Source: Niastella sp. (lineage in GTDB: Bacteria > Bacteroidota > Bacteroidia > Chitinophagales > Chitinophagaceae). From it: a DNA stretch of 64,000 nucleotides. The notes beneath the pieces are model-generated. The model did no database searches and was not told the origin of the DNA. It was given only the letters and a program-made list of their open reading frames with translations. The DNA is taken from assembly GCA_016710595.1 (NCBI GenBank), contig JADJVM010000010.1, positions 186,001 to 250,000 on the forward strand, read 5' to 3'. Shown piece by piece: positions 17,811 through 27,272 of the stretch (position 1 is the stretch's first letter; every line of letters begins with the position of its first letter). The position numbers and the translations under genes are program-made.

Positions 17811-18599
17811 TTGAATCATACATTACTTTATATAATAGGCGGCTATCTTGTGTTAGTGGCATTAATTTACCTTTTACAGGAACGGTTTATTTTTAAACCT
17901 GAAAAATTAGAGCCCGATTTTAAATATGAGTATGATGCCCCCTTCAGTGAATTAAATTTTGATGTGGAGCCCGGTGTTCGCATCAATGGGTTGCATTTTA
18001 CAACAATCAATCCGCTGGGCCTTATTCTTTATTTTCATGGCAATACCCGGAGTATAAAGGGCTGGGCAAAGTATGCCAAAGATTTTTACCGGTATAACTA
18101 CGATGTAGTATTGGTTGATTACCGGGGTTTTGGCAAAAGTACCGGTAGGCGTAGCGAAACAGATATGCTAAAGGATATGCAATTTGTATATGAAAGATTG
18201 GCAGAGCAATATGGAGAAACTCATCTTATTGTGTACGGCAGGAGCCTGGGCAGTGGCTTTGCTACCAAAGTGGCAAGTGATAACAATCCCCGTTACCTCA
18301 TTTTAGATGCTCCTTATTTTAGTTTTACAAAAGCGATAGAACGTTTTTTGCCCTTGCTGCCGGTACGCATCATCTTAAGGTTTCATTTACGCACAGATAT
18401 TTGGATTGGGAAAGTAAAATGCCATACCTATATCCTGCATGGTACCAAAGACCGCTTAATTCCTATCAGCAACAGTGAAAAATTACAAGCCATCAATCCA
18501 AAAAAAATTACATTAATACGCATCGTAGGCGGAAGGCATAATAACCTGCCTACGTTTAATGAATATCATAATTTCATCAGGGATATTTTAAAATTTTAA
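17811..18599 (+). CDS. Membrane-anchored alpha/beta hydrolase (copy 1)
   Basis: 262 residues starting with TTG at 17811; an in-frame TAA at 17796 and no ATG before the membrane helix leave TTG as the only good start. One N-terminal helix (about 4-22) anchors a BEM46/ABHD-like hydrolase facing the periplasm. The oxyanion block is LYFHGNTRS, the nucleophile Ser lies in YGRSLGSG, Asp in HGTKDRLIP and His in GGRHNNLP. The gene is followed after 10 bp by a paralogue with the same plan, so this is a tandem duplication. The substrate is unknown; esterase or thioesterase activity is the usual guess for the family. Confidence 0.85.
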   Translation: MNHTLLYIIGGYLVLVALIYLLQERFIFKPEKLEPDFKYEYDAPFSELNFDVEPGVRINGLHFTTINPLGLILYFHGNTRSIKGWAKYAKDFYRYNYDVVLVDYRGFGKSTGRRSETDMLKDMQFVYERLAEQYGETHLIVYGRSLGSGFATKVASDNNPRYLILDAPYFSFTKAIERFLPLLPVRIILRFHLRTDIWIGKVKCHTYILHGTKDRLIPISNSEKLQAINPKKITLIRIVGGRHNNLPTFNEYHNFIRDILKF

Positions 18600-18609
18600 G
18601 TAGCAGGGA

Positions 18610-19416
18610 ATGATAAAGAGGATCATTAATATTATAGTAGTTTTATTGTTTATTTATATTGTGGTTGGCGTGCTTTTATATTTTATTCAAGACCGATTTT
18701 TATTGCATCCTAAAAAATTAAAAAAGCAATATCGCTTCGCTATTACTGTCCCGCACCAGGAACTTAATATACCCGTAAATCAAGAAGATACAATTAACAT
18801 CATGAAATTTTTACCAGCCAGCAATAAGCCCAGGGGCGTGGTACTTTATTTTCATGGAAACCGTGAGAATATTGAGCATTATGTAAAATATACAAATCGG
18901 TTTACCAGCCGTGGTTATGAAGTGTGGATGGAAGATTATCCCGGTTTTGGAAAAAGTACCGGCGATATAAGTGAAAAAAAATTATACGACCAGGCCAGGC
19001 AAATAAGAACATTAGCAGCTTCACGCTTTTGTAATGATAGTGTAATAATTTATGGAAAATCTTTTGGTACCGGTATTGCCGCTTATACCGCCCGTTTGCA
19101 GCCTGCTAAAATCCTGGTATTAGAAACACCTTATTACAGTATCCCATCTTTATTTGGCCACTATGCATTTATGTATCCTGCCGAAGTAATGAGCAATTAT
19201 TCTATCCCTACTTATCTTTTTATACAAAATTTAAAAACGCCCATTATTATTTTTCATGGCACAAATGATGAAGTGATCCCACTTTCACAGGCTTCCCGGT
19301 TAAAAGAAATGCTAAAACCCGGTGATCGGTTTATTGAAATTGAAAATGGCAGGCATAATAACTTAGTAAGTTTTCCGGTATATGGGCAGGTGATGGATTC
19401 TGTTTTAAGCCTTTAA
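18610..19416 (+). CDS. Membrane-anchored alpha/beta hydrolase (copy 2)
   Basis: 268 residues from an ATG. It has the same architecture as the preceding gene: one N-terminal helix (about 7-27), then a hydrolase domain with LYFHGNRENIEH, nucleophile Ser in YGKSFGTG, Asp in HGTNDEVIPL and His in NGRHNNL. The shared ending RHNNL and the shared N-terminal phrase QxRFxxxPxKL show that the two genes arose by duplication, though they have diverged considerably. Its stop overlaps that of the convergent LD-carboxypeptidase gene by four bases. Substrate unknown. Confidence 0.85.
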   Translation: MIKRIINIIVVLLFIYIVVGVLLYFIQDRFLLHPKKLKKQYRFAITVPHQELNIPVNQEDTINIMKFLPASNKPRGVVLYFHGNRENIEHYVKYTNRFTSRGYEVWMEDYPGFGKSTGDISEKKLYDQARQIRTLAASRFCNDSVIIYGKSFGTGIAAYTARLQPAKILVLETPYYSIPSLFGHYAFMYPAEVMSNYSIPTYLFIQNLKTPIIIFHGTNDEVIPLSQASRLKEMLKPGDRFIEIENGRHNNLVSFPVYGQVMDSVLSL

Positions 19417-20324
19417 ACTTCGGCAAGGGTCACCTTTTTTTTGGTAACATTCAAGCTGTATTTTACTCCAATTTTTAAAGCTGCATTTTCTTTATTGTGG
19501 CTTACAGGAAAATTAAAACAAACGGGTACTTTTAATTCCTGTGTGTATGAATGTAATATTTCATCTATCGTTTTTCCAAATGGCCGGTCGGTATCTTTGA
19601 TGTCTGTAAACCCTCCCAGCACAAGTGCTTTTATTTTTTTAAACTTACCGCTTCGTTTCAATTGAAGCAGTAACCTGTCGCTGCTATAAAGGTATTCGCC
19701 AATATCCTCGATAAATAATATGCATTGATCGGTATTATAATCAGAAGGGGTACCAATCATATTGGCAAGCAGGGTAAGGTTGCCGCCAATGAGTTTTCCT
19801 TCTGCTTTACCTGTGTTGTTAAATGGATGCGGGTTACAGGAATATTTATTTTTTTTACCGGTGAGCGCTTTTTTTAAGGATAAGATATATTCATTTTTAA
19901 AACCTTCATCATTAAAAGCCGCAGCCATGGGGGCATGTAAAGTGGCAATGCCCATTTTACTAAAAAGATGTGTATGTAAAACAGTAATATCGCTAAAGCC
20001 GATGATCCACTTAGGATTTTTTTCTAATTTTTTAAAATTTAATTGATCAATGATGCGGCTAACTCCATATCCGCCACGGCCACAGAGTATGGCTTTAATA
20101 GAAGGGTCGTTGATCATTGCCTGCATTTCATCTCTTCGTTCTTCATCCGTTCCGCTAAAATAATTTTTAGAATTACTGCCCAGGGTTTTTCCTACCATTA
20201 CCTGGAAACCCCAGTTTTGCAGGGTTTCTATACAGGTTTGTGCTTTTTCATAAGCCATATACCCGGCAGGACAGGTAATACCAATGGTATCATTTTTTTG
20301 TAAATAAGGAGGTATTAAAATCAT
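19413..20324 (-). CDS. LD-carboxypeptidase, S66 family (cytoplasmic-type copy)
   Basis: 303 residues, the normal S66 length, without a signal peptide. The Ser-Glu-His triad is visible: Ser111 in GFSDITVL, Glu206 in FIEDIGEYLYSSDR and His276 in FPVSHNKENAALKIG. These positions agree with known LdcA enzymes. LD-carboxypeptidases remove the terminal D-Ala from tetrapeptides during murein recycling in the cytoplasm; the related MccF enzymes cleave microcin C. Murein recycling is the likelier role because the gene sits in a housekeeping region. A paralogue with a signal-like N-terminus lies at 43.9 kb. Confidence 0.92.
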   Translation of the reverse strand: MILIPPYLQKNDTIGITCPAGYMAYEKAQTCIETLQNWGFQVMVGKTLGSNSKNYFSGTDEERRDEMQAMINDPSIKAILCGRGGYGVSRIIDQLNFKKLEKNPKWIIGFSDITVLHTHLFSKMGIATLHAPMAAAFNDEGFKNEYILSLKKALTGKKNKYSCNPHPFNNTGKAEGKLIGGNLTLLANMIGTPSDYNTDQCILFIEDIGEYLYSSDRLLLQLKRSGKFKKIKALVLGGFTDIKDTDRPFGKTIDEILHSYTQELKVPVCFNFPVSHNKENAALKIGVKYSLNVTKKKVTLAEV

Positions 20325-20447
20325 AGCGCTGTTTTAAAAAAGGCTCAATAATATTTATGTAAATATCCGGCAAAGAAAAAATAAAAAGTATAATAAAAAT
20401 AGCAAACACAATTTTATCTTTAACTTTAGCCTATTGATTGCTTCAAT

Positions 20448-21032
20448 ATGAGGGATAATAACAATTCCAATATAAACAGGAAGATTAATGAATTAAAGTA
20501 CCAAATTAGCAGGTACGAGGATCAAACAGCCTATAAATCCCTGTTTTTTATTTTATTTCCATCCCTTCAAAATTTTATTTTCACTATTTTAAAATCAAGG
20601 GTGTGGGCCGAAGAAATAGCATCAGACTTAATGATGGATGTATGGATTAAACGGGAAAGGCTCCAGGATATTGAAAACCTGAAATTATACCTTTTTGTAA
20701 GTGCCAGGCATGCTGCTCTTGCCCGCCTAAAGCAGGAAAATAAAATAGATGTTTTTTCATTGGATGAAGTAGAAGTAGAATTTATATCAGATTATATCAA
20801 TCCTGCCCAGGCATCAGAATGTACGGAACTGGAATATAAAATTGCAAAAACAGTAAAAGGCCTTCCGCCTGCTTGCCAGCTTATTTATAAACTTGCCAAA
20901 GAAGACCGTTTAAAGTATAAAGAAATTGCCGAAATACTCCACTTGAGTGTAAAGACAATAGACAATCAACTCGCCATTGCCTTAAAAAGAATTGCAGAAG
21001 TCATCGGCACGCATAAAAAAATATTTCCTTAG
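20448..21032 (+). CDS. ECF-type RNA polymerase sigma factor of the PUL
   Basis: 194 residues. The sigma-70 region 2 is seen around WAEEIASDLMMDVWIKRE and region 4 around LKYKEIAEILHLSVKTID, a helix-turn-helix near residues 150-175. It belongs to the Bacteroidota ECF class that is paired with FecR anti-sigma factors and STN-domain SusC transporters. The FecR gene starts 45 bp downstream and SusC follows, so this factor probably drives the PUL when ligand is imported. An ATG at 20448 fits the family start. The target promoter could not be identified by eye upstream of susC. Confidence 0.92.
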   Translation: MRDNNNSNINRKINELKYQISRYEDQTAYKSLFFILFPSLQNFIFTILKSRVWAEEIASDLMMDVWIKRERLQDIENLKLYLFVSARHAALARLKQENKIDVFSLDEVEVEFISDYINPAQASECTELEYKIAKTVKGLPPACQLIYKLAKEDRLKYKEIAEILHLSVKTIDNQLAIALKRIAEVIGTHKKIFP

Positions 21033-21077
21033 CCTTAGGGGATTTTCTTTTAAAAGTACTCTCTATCTATAAGGACT

Positions 21078-22199
21078 ATGAGTAATGACCGTATTTGGAT
21101 GCTATTGACCCGGAAACTTTCGGGTGAAGCCACTCAAACAGAGTTGGAAGAACTATATGCTATCCTGGCTGTTCATCCGGAACAACTCCACAGTATTGAA
21201 GAAATTACTCAATTGTGGAACCAGGTAACTCCACAAGACACTGATTTTATGGAAGCAACATTCCTGGCTCATGTAGAAAGAATGAAAAGCCGGGGCATCA
21301 TCTTAAACACCGACGAACCGGTTTTGGATGAAAATGAAATTGAAAAAGTAAAATCAATTTCTGCCTGGAAAAAATTTCGGATAGGCATATTTGCTACACT
21401 CGCCATCATCATCATATTTGCAGGCTGGTCCTTACTACATTCTAAAAATATTACAGATACTCAATCCATCGCAACAAAAACAAAAGAAGTTAAAACCTTA
21501 AATGGAACCAGGACGAAAATAATTTTACCGGATGGCAGCCATGTATGGTTAAATGCAGGAAGCAAACTAAATTACCAAAAAAAGTTTGATTCGAATGTGA
21601 GAGAAGTTTTTCTTTCCGGCGAAGCCTATTTTGATGTAGTTCATAATGCAAAAAAGCCATTCATCATTCATACTGCAACCATCAATATTAAAGTATTGGG
21701 TACCCAGTTTAATGTAAAAGCTTATGATGACGATAAAATAACTGAAACCAGCCTCATTAAAGGAAGTGTGGAAATATCTTTGAAAAAGAATGCTTCAAAA
21801 AAATACATCTTAAAGCCCAATCAAAAATTGGTCTTGCTAAATGAAATATTGCTTGATGGGGATATGAAAGTAAAAAGTACACATAAAGATTCAGGCGATA
21901 TAGCAATGTATGCCCCACAAATAAAAGAACTCACATATTTAAAAAATGATAACAATACGAATGTAGAAAGTAGCTGGACAAGAAACATTTTATCTTTTGA
22001 AGATGAGCCTTTTTATGAAGTAGCCAAAAAACTGGAGCGCTGGTATGATGTAAGTATCATTTTTGAAAACAAACGCTGGGAGCATCAATATATGAGTGGC
22101 GCTTTTGAAAATGAAAACCTGGCACAGGCTATGAATGCGCTGAAATTTACAACTGGTTTTAATTATAAACAAGAAGGGAATACGATCATTATATATTAA
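21078..22199 (+). CDS. FecR-family anti-sigma factor
   Basis: 373 residues. The cytoplasmic N-terminal part (1-95) would bind the sigma factor; a single membrane helix (about 97-116) leads to a periplasmic FecR domain (about 140-250, DGSHVWLNAGSKLNY and GEAYFDVVHNAKKPF) and a C-terminal DUF4974 domain (about 305-373, WYDVSIIFENK) that touches the STN domain of SusC. In the known model, ligand-loaded SusC signals through FecR to release the sigma factor. Gene order sigma-fecR-susC-susD is the classic layout. 165 bp of AT-rich DNA separate it from susC and should hold the sigma-dependent promoter. Confidence 0.93.
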   Translation: MSNDRIWMLLTRKLSGEATQTELEELYAILAVHPEQLHSIEEITQLWNQVTPQDTDFMEATFLAHVERMKSRGIILNTDEPVLDENEIEKVKSISAWKKFRIGIFATLAIIIIFAGWSLLHSKNITDTQSIATKTKEVKTLNGTRTKIILPDGSHVWLNAGSKLNYQKKFDSNVREVFLSGEAYFDVVHNAKKPFIIHTATINIKVLGTQFNVKAYDDDKITETSLIKGSVEISLKKNASKKYILKPNQKLVLLNEILLDGDMKVKSTHKDSGDIAMYAPQIKELTYLKNDNNTNVESSWTRNILSFEDEPFYEVAKKLERWYDVSIIFENKRWEHQYMSGAFENENLAQAMNALKFTTGFNYKQEGNTIIIY

Positions 22200-22364
22200 T
22201 AAACTATGCCAATACGATTATTTATGAATTTAAAATATAAATATGGTTAACGCCATGTAATTAACTTACTTCCATTAGATTAAATCAAGTATTTAATTTA
22301 GTGGCCGGTTCTTCAAATAAAATTGTTATATTGTTATTACTAACTACCAAACACAAAACTGATA

Positions 22365-25300
22365 ATGAAAAAAGCTAAAACAATTGCAATGGCGCTCAGT
22401 GAAATCAAGAAGCCATTACTCATTATGAAACTAACATTACTTTTTATGATCGTCTGTACCATGCAATCCATGGCAGGCTCCGGTGCCAATGCACAAACAG
22501 TATCTTTAAGAGCTGAAAATAAAGAAATCGGAAAAGTACTTTCTGCCATACAAAGGCAGGGTGACTTCCGTTTTGTATTCAACAGCAGGCTTGCAGATAT
22601 GAATAAAAAAGTAACTGTTGAGTTTAAAAATGTTGACATTACAAATGTGATGCAACAATTATTTTCAGGAACCAGCCTTACCTATAAAGTGCTGGACAAT
22701 AACCTGGTTGCTATCCGTTCTGTAAATCCTGCGGAAGCAGATATTGAAGTTACGGGCCGGGTAGTAAACGATGCCGGTGAGCCTGTACTCGCTTCCATTA
22801 CTGTAAAGGGCAGTAATAGGGGAACCACTTCAGGCGTAAATGGTAACTTTAGTATTAGTGTACCCGAAAATGCAGTACTGATTGTTTCTGCAGTAGGGCA
22901 TAATACCGTAGAAGTTGCAGTAAATGGCCGGCAGCAAATCACCATCACATTAACCCGTTCAGATAAAAAAATGGACGAAGTCGTAGTGATTGGTTATGGT
23001 ACTGCAAATAAAAGAGACCTTACCGGTTCTATTACAAAAGTTGCAGGAAGTGAAGTAGCCGATAAACCAAACACAAACCCCGTTGCATCTTTGCAAAGTA
23101 AAGTGGCAGGGCTTAGTGTGGTAAATAGCGGTACGCCGGGGCAGGCACCCGATATTCGTATCAGGGGTACCAACAGCCTGGGCGGAAACTTAAAACCTTT
23201 ATATGTAGTAGATGGTATTTTTAATGATAATATTGATTTCTTAAATCCCGCTGATATTGAGTCTATCGAAATTTTAAAAGACCCTTCTTCACTTGCCATC
23301 TTTGGGGTAAGAGGGGCCAATGGCGTAATTGCTGTAACCACTAAAAAAGGTAAAGCAGGCCAAACTACGATCAACTTTAATAGTTCTTATGGATTTAAAA
23401 AACTGGTAGATAAAATTAAATGGGCCAATGCCAGCGAATTCCAAATGTTGTTTGATGAAGAAAAAACAAATGATGGAACCATCACTTCATCTCCTTTTGA
23501 TTATAATTTATGGAATGCCAATACCGATTGGATTGATGCTGTAACCCAAACCGGCACCTTTAGCAGCAACAACGTAAGTTTAGCAACCGGTAGCGATAAG
23601 AATAAATTTTACATTGGCCTGGGTTATGTAGTAGAAGAAGGAATAATTAAAAGAGAAAAACTAAAAAAATACCTGATCAATGTAAGTGATGAAGTGAAAG
23701 TAAAACCCTGGCTTAAAATGGGCTTCAATTTAAACATCAATAAACAAGATAACCCTTATGGTGCATCCTGGGTATTGGATGCTGCCCGTAAAGTATTGCC
23801 ACAAGTACCTGGAGGTACCAAAACGGTTTATACTAAAGACCCATATTCATTAGATAGCGCTAATTATAATTTATATTATGCCTTGCCATCCATCCAAAAT
23901 TCAGGCGTAATAAATCCATTGCTTATTTTAGAAAATGAATGGGATAAAACCATTAGCCAGGAATATAGAACCGTGGGTAATGTATTTGCTGAATTTACAT
24001 TCCTGCGCAACTTTACTTTCAGAACTGCATTTTATGCTGATATGAGCAATGTAGATACCAGGGTTTATACCCCTTTATATAATGCATGGGATGCAGAAGG
24101 AAATAAACCTTACTTAGAAAGTTACAGGACCCGGGTAAATGAATCGAACTTAGATTATAAAAAATTCCAAACCGATAATATTTTGACCTGGAAAGGCAGG
24201 TTTGCACAAAATCATAATTTAACGATGATGACCGGTTTCACCACTTTTGATGATCGTTATGCAGGCCGTTTTGCCGGCGTAGCACAGAGTGCAACGGGTA
24301 ATGCAATACCTAACGATCCTCGTTTCTGGTATATTACGAATGGTTTTGAAGACAGGACAACCGCAACCAATAGTTCTGGCCAAAGAAGATGGACTACAGC
24401 TTCTGTTCTCTTGCGTGGTATTTATAATTACCAAAATAAATATTTCTTAAATGCTTCTTTACGCTACGATGGTACATCTGCATTCCCTAACAACACATGG
24501 CAACCTTTCTGGGCTGTAGGTGCTGCATGGGAAGTAACTAGGGAAAAATTTATGGAAAATCAAAAGACATTTGATTTCTTAAAGATTAAAGCATCTACTG
24601 GTATATTAGGAATTCAAAACAGGGGTAATTACGATTATCCTGCTTATCCATTGCTAACTACTGGTGGGGGTGTTCCTTTTGGTAATAATACATATACCGT
24701 AGCACAACCTCAATACAATGCTGATAAAGACCTGCATTGGGAAAAAAACAGGGCGATAGAAGCAGGGTTTGAATTAGAATCATTTCAACGCAGGCTGCAT
24801 GTAGATGCGGTTTATTATAATAAGAAAACAACCGATTTACTTGCTTATGTACATAATATCGGTTCTTTTGATGCCTTACTTAACCAGGGCTCTATCCGAA
24901 ACAACGGGGTAGAATTAAGTGCAAGCTGGAGGCAACCCATTAACAAAGATTTTGAAGTATCTGTGTCAGGAAACTTTACAACATATAGTAGTAAAGTATT
25001 AGAATTGGCTAATAATGGCACACCTATTATAAACAATGCCTCCATTATACAAGTTGGTGCTCCCGTTGGTGCATTTTACGGATATATTGTAGAAGGTATT
25101 TATCAATCTTATGCCGATAAATTAGCTTCTCCTGTAAATACCGATTTCTCCTACGGGCCCGGTGATTTTAAATATAAAGATGTAAATGGTGATGGAGTTA
25201 TCAGTTCTTTAGACCGTACTATTATCGGTGATCCTACACCAGATTTTGCGTATGGTGGTTCTGTGAATTTAAAATACAAAGGTTTCGATGTGGGAGTTGA

Positions 25301-25724
25301 TTTTGGTGGCGTATATGGAAATGAAATTTACCGCATGTGGGGTGGTACTGAATCTCCATTCCAAAGAGTAAATTATCCCCAGTTTAAAATTAATCGTTGG
25401 CATGGTGCAGGCACTTCTAATTGGGATCCTATTTTAGGCCAGGGCCACAGGATCAATTACGAATATTCTACGTATGGTATTGAAGATGGAAGTTATTTCC
25501 GCTTAAGAAACATACAAGCTGGATACAATTTTAGCAATGCACTTATTTCTAAAATCAGGTTGAAGAGCCTGAGATTATTTGCCAATGTGCAAAACCTGAA
25601 AACCTGGAAAAATAACCTGGGTTATTCACCCGAATTTGGTGGAGATGGATTGCAGTTTGGTGTAGATAGAGCGGGCAATGCGATTCCCATGGTAACAACC
25701 TTTGGTATCAATGTAAATTTTTAA
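22365..25724 (+). CDS. SusC/RagA TonB-dependent glycan transporter with STN signalling domain
   Basis: 1119 residues. A long signal peptide (to about Ala43) is followed by an STN domain (about 45-115), a carboxypeptidase-D-regulatory-like domain (about 120-205), the SusC plug (about 215-325, including DEVVVIGYGT and LYVVDGIF) and a 22-strand outer-membrane barrel to the end. SusC imports oligosaccharides across the outer membrane with energy from TonB-ExbBD, with SusD as lid. The STN domain marks it as a transducer for the sigma/FecR pair encoded just upstream. susD follows after 22 bp. The transported glycan is inferred from the downstream enzymes, not from this protein. Confidence 0.95.
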   Translation: MKKAKTIAMALSEIKKPLLIMKLTLLFMIVCTMQSMAGSGANAQTVSLRAENKEIGKVLSAIQRQGDFRFVFNSRLADMNKKVTVEFKNVDITNVMQQLFSGTSLTYKVLDNNLVAIRSVNPAEADIEVTGRVVNDAGEPVLASITVKGSNRGTTSGVNGNFSISVPENAVLIVSAVGHNTVEVAVNGRQQITITLTRSDKKMDEVVVIGYGTANKRDLTGSITKVAGSEVADKPNTNPVASLQSKVAGLSVVNSGTPGQAPDIRIRGTNSLGGNLKPLYVVDGIFNDNIDFLNPADIESIEILKDPSSLAIFGVRGANGVIAVTTKKGKAGQTTINFNSSYGFKKLVDKIKWANASEFQMLFDEEKTNDGTITSSPFDYNLWNANTDWIDAVTQTGTFSSNNVSLATGSDKNKFYIGLGYVVEEGIIKREKLKKYLINVSDEVKVKPWLKMGFNLNINKQDNPYGASWVLDAARKVLPQVPGGTKTVYTKDPYSLDSANYNLYYALPSIQNSGVINPLLILENEWDKTISQEYRTVGNVFAEFTFLRNFTFRTAFYADMSNVDTRVYTPLYNAWDAEGNKPYLESYRTRVNESNLDYKKFQTDNILTWKGRFAQNHNLTMMTGFTTFDDRYAGRFAGVAQSATGNAIPNDPRFWYITNGFEDRTTATNSSGQRRWTTASVLLRGIYNYQNKYFLNASLRYDGTSAFPNNTWQPFWAVGAAWEVTREKFMENQKTFDFLKIKASTGILGIQNRGNYDYPAYPLLTTGGGVPFGNNTYTVAQPQYNADKDLHWEKNRAIEAGFELESFQRRLHVDAVYYNKKTTDLLAYVHNIGSFDALLNQGSIRNNGVELSASWRQPINKDFEVSVSGNFTTYSSKVLELANNGTPIINNASIIQVGAPVGAFYGYIVEGIYQSYADKLASPVNTDFSYGPGDFKYKDVNGDGVISSLDRTIIGDPTPDFAYGGSVNLKYKGFDVGVDFGGVYGNEIYRMWGGTESPFQRVNYPQFKINRWHGAGTSNWDPILGQGHRINYEYSTYGIEDGSYFRLRNIQAGYNFSNALISKIRLKSLRLFANVQNLKTWKNNLGYSPEFGGDGLQFGVDRAGNAIPMVTTFGINVNF

Positions 25725-25746
25725 ACAGACCATTCAAATTTTAAAT

Positions 25747-27246
25747 ATGAAAAAAATAATAAATTTTAAAAGTATTCTTTTCCTGCTCCTGGTAATGGCA
25801 ACGATGGGCAGTTGTAAAAAGTTCTTAGATCAAAAACCATTTGGTGCCACCATTGATGATTTAAACCAGGGTGGTATTGAAGCTGAAGTTTTTGGCTGTT
25901 ATAGTTATATGCGAAGCAATACAGGTTTCGTAGGAATTTCCTGGCTGGCTTTTCATGATTTCCGGTCAGATGATTCTGAAAAAGGAAGTGATCCTTCTGA
26001 TGGACAGGAATGGGTTGCACCCTTTGATAATTTTCAATACGTAAAAAATATATGGGCAAATGATGTGTATTGGGAAAACCATGTGCAATTAATAAACCTG
26101 GCTAATATTGCCATTGCAAAAGCAGATTCATTGGGCGCTACAGATGCTACTACTATGGCAAACCTGGGTGAAGCCCGGTTTTTCAGGGCCTTCTCATATT
26201 TTGATATGGTTCGTACATATGGTGAAGTTCCTGTTTATCGTACACCTACCAGTTCCGCCAATGATTTATGTGTTACAAAATCTACCATTCCTCAAGTGTA
26301 TGCACTCATTGATGAAGACCTTAGTTTTGCTGAAGCAAACCTGCCTGCAAGCTGGGGAAGCGCCTATGAAGGCCGTTTAACAAGTGGTGCAGCATTGGCA
26401 TTACATGCAAAAGCACATTTGTATCGCCAAAACTGGGCTGCTGCTTTAGGTCTTTGTCAGCAAGTAATGGCTCGTCCCCAATACGGTTTATACAGTCCTT
26501 ATTACATGATATTTAAAGATGCAGGCGAAAATTGTAAAGAGTCATTATTTGAAGTACAAGCTTATGTAAGCCCTGATGGTTCTAAAGATTTGGGTTGTGA
26601 GTTTGCCACTACGCAAGGTGTAAGAGCTTCACAAGCTTCAGGCTGGAACCTGGGCTGGGGCTGGAATACACCTACTGATAATTTAGTAAATGCGTATGAA
26701 CCCGGTGATCAAAGGAAACCATCTACTATACTTTTCTCAGGCCAGTCTGATGATCCAACTTATGGCGGATATGGAAGAACATTGCCTGCTGATGTAAGTA
26801 ATGGCGGTCCTTTACCCCGTAAATACTGGAATAAAAAAATATATGCTGATCCTGCTTACCGGGCTTCTACAGGAATGAGCGATAATCCCCGTTGGATTAA
26901 TAAAAGGGTTATCCGCTTTTCTGATGTGGTACTGATGGCAGCAGAAGCAAGTAACGAACTGGGGCAGGGTGCTACCGGAATTGATTGGCTCAATGATGTA
27001 AGAAGCAGAGCCGGGCTCAGTGCAAAAACCTATACTACCAAAGAACAATTGAGAGATGATATTAAACATGAAAGAAGAGTAGAATTTGGTGTAGAAGGAG
27101 AAAGATTCTTTGACCTGGTACGCTGGGGCGACGCAGAAACAGTTTTGGGCGGTATGGGTTATACGCATCGTTGCAGGTTCTATCCTATTCCTCAAAAAGT
27201 AGTGGATGCATGTCCAGGAGTTATTCAACAAAACCCAGAATGGTAA
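25747..27246 (+). CDS. SusD/RagB glycan-binding outer-membrane lipoprotein
   Basis: 499 residues, the family's usual length. A lipoprotein signal ends at the lipobox Cys in TMGSC. LGEARFFRAFSYFDMVRTYG is the TPR-like SusD signature and the C-terminus holds RWGDAETVLGGMGYTHR and FYPIPQ, typical SusD_RagB blocks. SusD caps SusC at the cell surface and binds the incoming oligosaccharide. Many exposed Trp and Tyr residues (GWNLGWGWNTPTD) could line the binding site. Spacing to susC is 22 bp and to the LamG lipoprotein gene 26 bp, so the three form one unit. Confidence 0.95.
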   Translation: MKKIINFKSILFLLLVMATMGSCKKFLDQKPFGATIDDLNQGGIEAEVFGCYSYMRSNTGFVGISWLAFHDFRSDDSEKGSDPSDGQEWVAPFDNFQYVKNIWANDVYWENHVQLINLANIAIAKADSLGATDATTMANLGEARFFRAFSYFDMVRTYGEVPVYRTPTSSANDLCVTKSTIPQVYALIDEDLSFAEANLPASWGSAYEGRLTSGAALALHAKAHLYRQNWAAALGLCQQVMARPQYGLYSPYYMIFKDAGENCKESLFEVQAYVSPDGSKDLGCEFATTQGVRASQASGWNLGWGWNTPTDNLVNAYEPGDQRKPSTILFSGQSDDPTYGGYGRTLPADVSNGGPLPRKYWNKKIYADPAYRASTGMSDNPRWINKRVIRFSDVVLMAAEASNELGQGATGIDWLNDVRSRAGLSAKTYTTKEQLRDDIKHERRVEFGVEGERFFDLVRWGDAETVLGGMGYTHRCRFYPIPQKVVDACPGVIQQNPEW

Positions 27247-27272
27247 TTCTTATTCAATTTAAAAAAATTAAA

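Noticed and set aside
27171..27272. Upstream extension of the LamG lipoprotein frame into susD
   Set aside because: It would hide the lipoprotein signal inside the protein and overlaps the SusD C-terminus.
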